From Kitasatospora sp. MAP12-44 (lineage in GTDB: Bacteria > Actinomycetota > Actinomycetes > Streptomycetales > Streptomycetaceae): 64,000 nucleotides of DNA. The translations under genes and the position numbers were made by a program. A model generated the notes under the pieces. It was not told the DNA's origin. It saw only the letters and a list, made by a program, of their open reading frames with translations, and searched no databases. Positions 63,287 through 64,000 of the stretch are shown piece by piece; within the stretch, counting starts at the first letter, position 1; each line of letters opens with the position of its first letter. The stretch covers positions 3,100,001-3,164,000 of the forward strand of contig NZ_JARZAE010000004.1 of the NCBI RefSeq assembly GCF_029892095.1. Direction: 5' to 3'.

Positions 63287-63811
63287 ATGCACTCCGCCAC
63301 ACACCCGGCGACGCGCTCCCCGCTGCGCTCGCCCATCGACGCCCTGGACGGCCGACTGATCGCGCTGCTGACCGAGGAGCCCCGGATCGGCGTCCTGGAG
63401 TGCTCGCGCCGCCTCCAGGTGGCCAGGGGCACCGTGCAGGCCCGTCTCGACCGGCTGCAGGCCCGGGGGGTGATCGGCGGCTTCGGCCCCGAGGTGGACC
63501 CGACGGCCCTGGGGTACCCGGTCACCGCCTTCGCCACACTGGAGATCTCCCAGGGCCAGGGCAGCGACGTCCGGACCCACCTGGCGTCCGTCCCCGAGGT
63601 GCTGGAGCTGCACACCATCACCGGGCAGGGCGACATGCTCTGCCGGATCGTGGCCCGCTCCAACGCCGACCTGCAGCGGGTGATCGACCGGGTGATCGGC
63701 TTCGACGGGATCGTCCGGGCGGCCACCGCGATCGCCCTGGAGAACCCGGTGCCCTACCGCGTGCTGCCCCTGGTCGAGCAGGCCGCCGCCGAGGGTTCCG
63801 CGCAGCGCTAG
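63287..63811 (+). CDS. Lrp/AsnC family transcriptional regulator
   Basis: 174 residues from ATG 63287. HTH: 'LDGRLIALLTEEPRIGVLEC' and 'RRLQVARGTVQARLDRLQAR' (Lrp-type with a GTV turn). The RAM ligand domain follows: 'GYPVTAFATLEISQGQGSDV', 'HLASVPEVLELHTITGQGDM' and 'CRIVARSNADLQRVIDRVIG'. Divergent from hpd, as in other streptomycetes where the regulator is thought to respond to an aromatic amino acid or its ketoacid. Confidence 0.92.
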   Translation: MHSATHPATRSPLRSPIDALDGRLIALLTEEPRIGVLECSRRLQVARGTVQARLDRLQARGVIGGFGPEVDPTALGYPVTAFATLEISQGQGSDVRTHLASVPEVLELHTITGQGDMLCRIVARSNADLQRVIDRVIGFDGIVRAATAIALENPVPYRVLPLVEQAAAEGSAQR

Positions 63812-63824
63812 AGTCGGAGTGGCC

Positions 63825-64000
63825 CTAGCAGCTCGGGACGGGCGCGCCGTTGCCCAGCGCGGCCAGCGCGTTGAGCGAGTCGCTCAGGGTGGTGACCGGG
63901 ATCAGCCGCAGGCCCCTGGGGGTGTTGACCCGGGCGTCCGAGCACTCGCCGCGCGGCACCAGGAAGACGGTCGCGCCGTCCCGCGCCGCGGCCAGGGTCT
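63825..64000 (-). CDS. C-terminus of a YlbL-like PDZ/Lon-like S16 protein (start outside window)
   Basis: A minus-strand frame open to the window end gives 57 residues and TAG at 63825-63827: 'ATVFLVPRGECSDARVNTPR', 'GLRLIPVTTLSDSLNALAAL', ending 'GAPVPSC'. The V-F-L-V-P...C...G-L-x-L-x-x-V-x-T/S-L-x-x-(A/S)-L pattern with a final P-S-C is that of the YlbL (Lon-like, PDZ plus S16) proteins of actinobacteria, from memory. The catalytic part lies beyond the window. Converges with the Lrp gene after 13 bases. Confidence 0.7.
   Translation of the reverse strand, partial: TLAAARDGATVFLVPRGECSDARVNTPRGLRLIPVTTLSDSLNALAALGNGAPVPSC

Overview
The window is high-GC actinobacterial chromosome, almost certainly from a Streptomycetaceae member (Streptomyces, Kitasatospora or a close relative). 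The evidence is strong third-position GC bias, GTG/TTG starts behind GGAGG-type ribosome sites, an SsgA-family sporulation protein, DasR operators (dre) around PTS genes for N-acetylglucosamine, a secreted GH18 chitinase, a CysO/CysM/Mec sulfur-carrier locus and type VII-like WXG proteins with a mycosin-like protease. From memory, and not checked, the gene order from rdgB to hpd/Lrp resembles a core segment of the Streptomyces coelicolor chromosome. That would make bases 32,000-64,000 mostly core and bases 1-31,000 more accessory.

Region by region. 1-5,357: the end of a large uncharacterised protein followed by three tandem paralogues with a shared ~264-residue N-terminal part and unrelated-looking ~115-residue C-terminal modules. 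This is the strongest candidate for an undescribed system. 5,579-10,343: an FtsX-type ABC exporter beside a divergently transcribed NarL/DesKR-type two-component pair. 10,494-17,317: a small secreted protein, a PH-like membrane protein, a large LuxR ATPase regulator, a Gfo/Idh/MocA oxidoreductase, a VapBC-type toxin-antitoxin pair and an adenosine-deaminase-like enzyme. 17,376-23,522: DUF445 protein, GT2 glycosyltransferase, a three-gene ABC-2 transporter and an SLP-repeat secreted protein. 23,676-27,896: a Streptomyces-type ATP-binding protein/XRE regulator cluster, CutA, a GroES-like protein, DUF3618 and a peroxiredoxin. 27,985-31,602: an arabinose-type (AraFGH-like) ABC importer. 31,839-33,896: tRNA-Leu, RdgB, a small exported protein and RNase PH. 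34,014-36,053: divergent PTS EIIB and EIIC with dre sites between them. 36,131-40,029: metallo-beta-lactamase-fold hydrolase, small HTH protein, membrane-tethered MazF-fold protein, then cysM-cysO, a cysteine-type leader peptide and the JAMM peptidase Mec. 40,051-48,858: amino-acid permease, DUF2017 and ClpS, PncB and PncA, an AbiEi/nuclease-like protein, small conserved proteins, DUF2332, a VOC remnant and a HIT hydrolase. 48,881-51,982: a three-gene type VII-like cluster. 52,057-64,000: endonuclease V, RDD membrane proteins, an SsgG-like protein, a GT87-type mannosyltransferase-like protein, GH18 chitinase, an OmpR/histidine-kinase pair, HPPD with a divergent Lrp regulator, and the C-terminus of a YlbL-like PDZ protein.

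Working together: the PTS genes, their dre operators and the chitinase belong to chitin/GlcNAc metabolism. Leader peptide, CysO, CysM and Mec form a protein-bound route to cysteine that is probably controlled by cysteine supply. PncA and PncB are two consecutive steps of NAD salvage. ClpS feeds N-degron substrates to ClpP machines. HPPD and the Lrp regulator handle tyrosine catabolism. Many convergent gene pairs are separated by long perfect hairpins that should terminate transcription from both sides. No CRISPR array, insertion sequence, integrase or rRNA was found.
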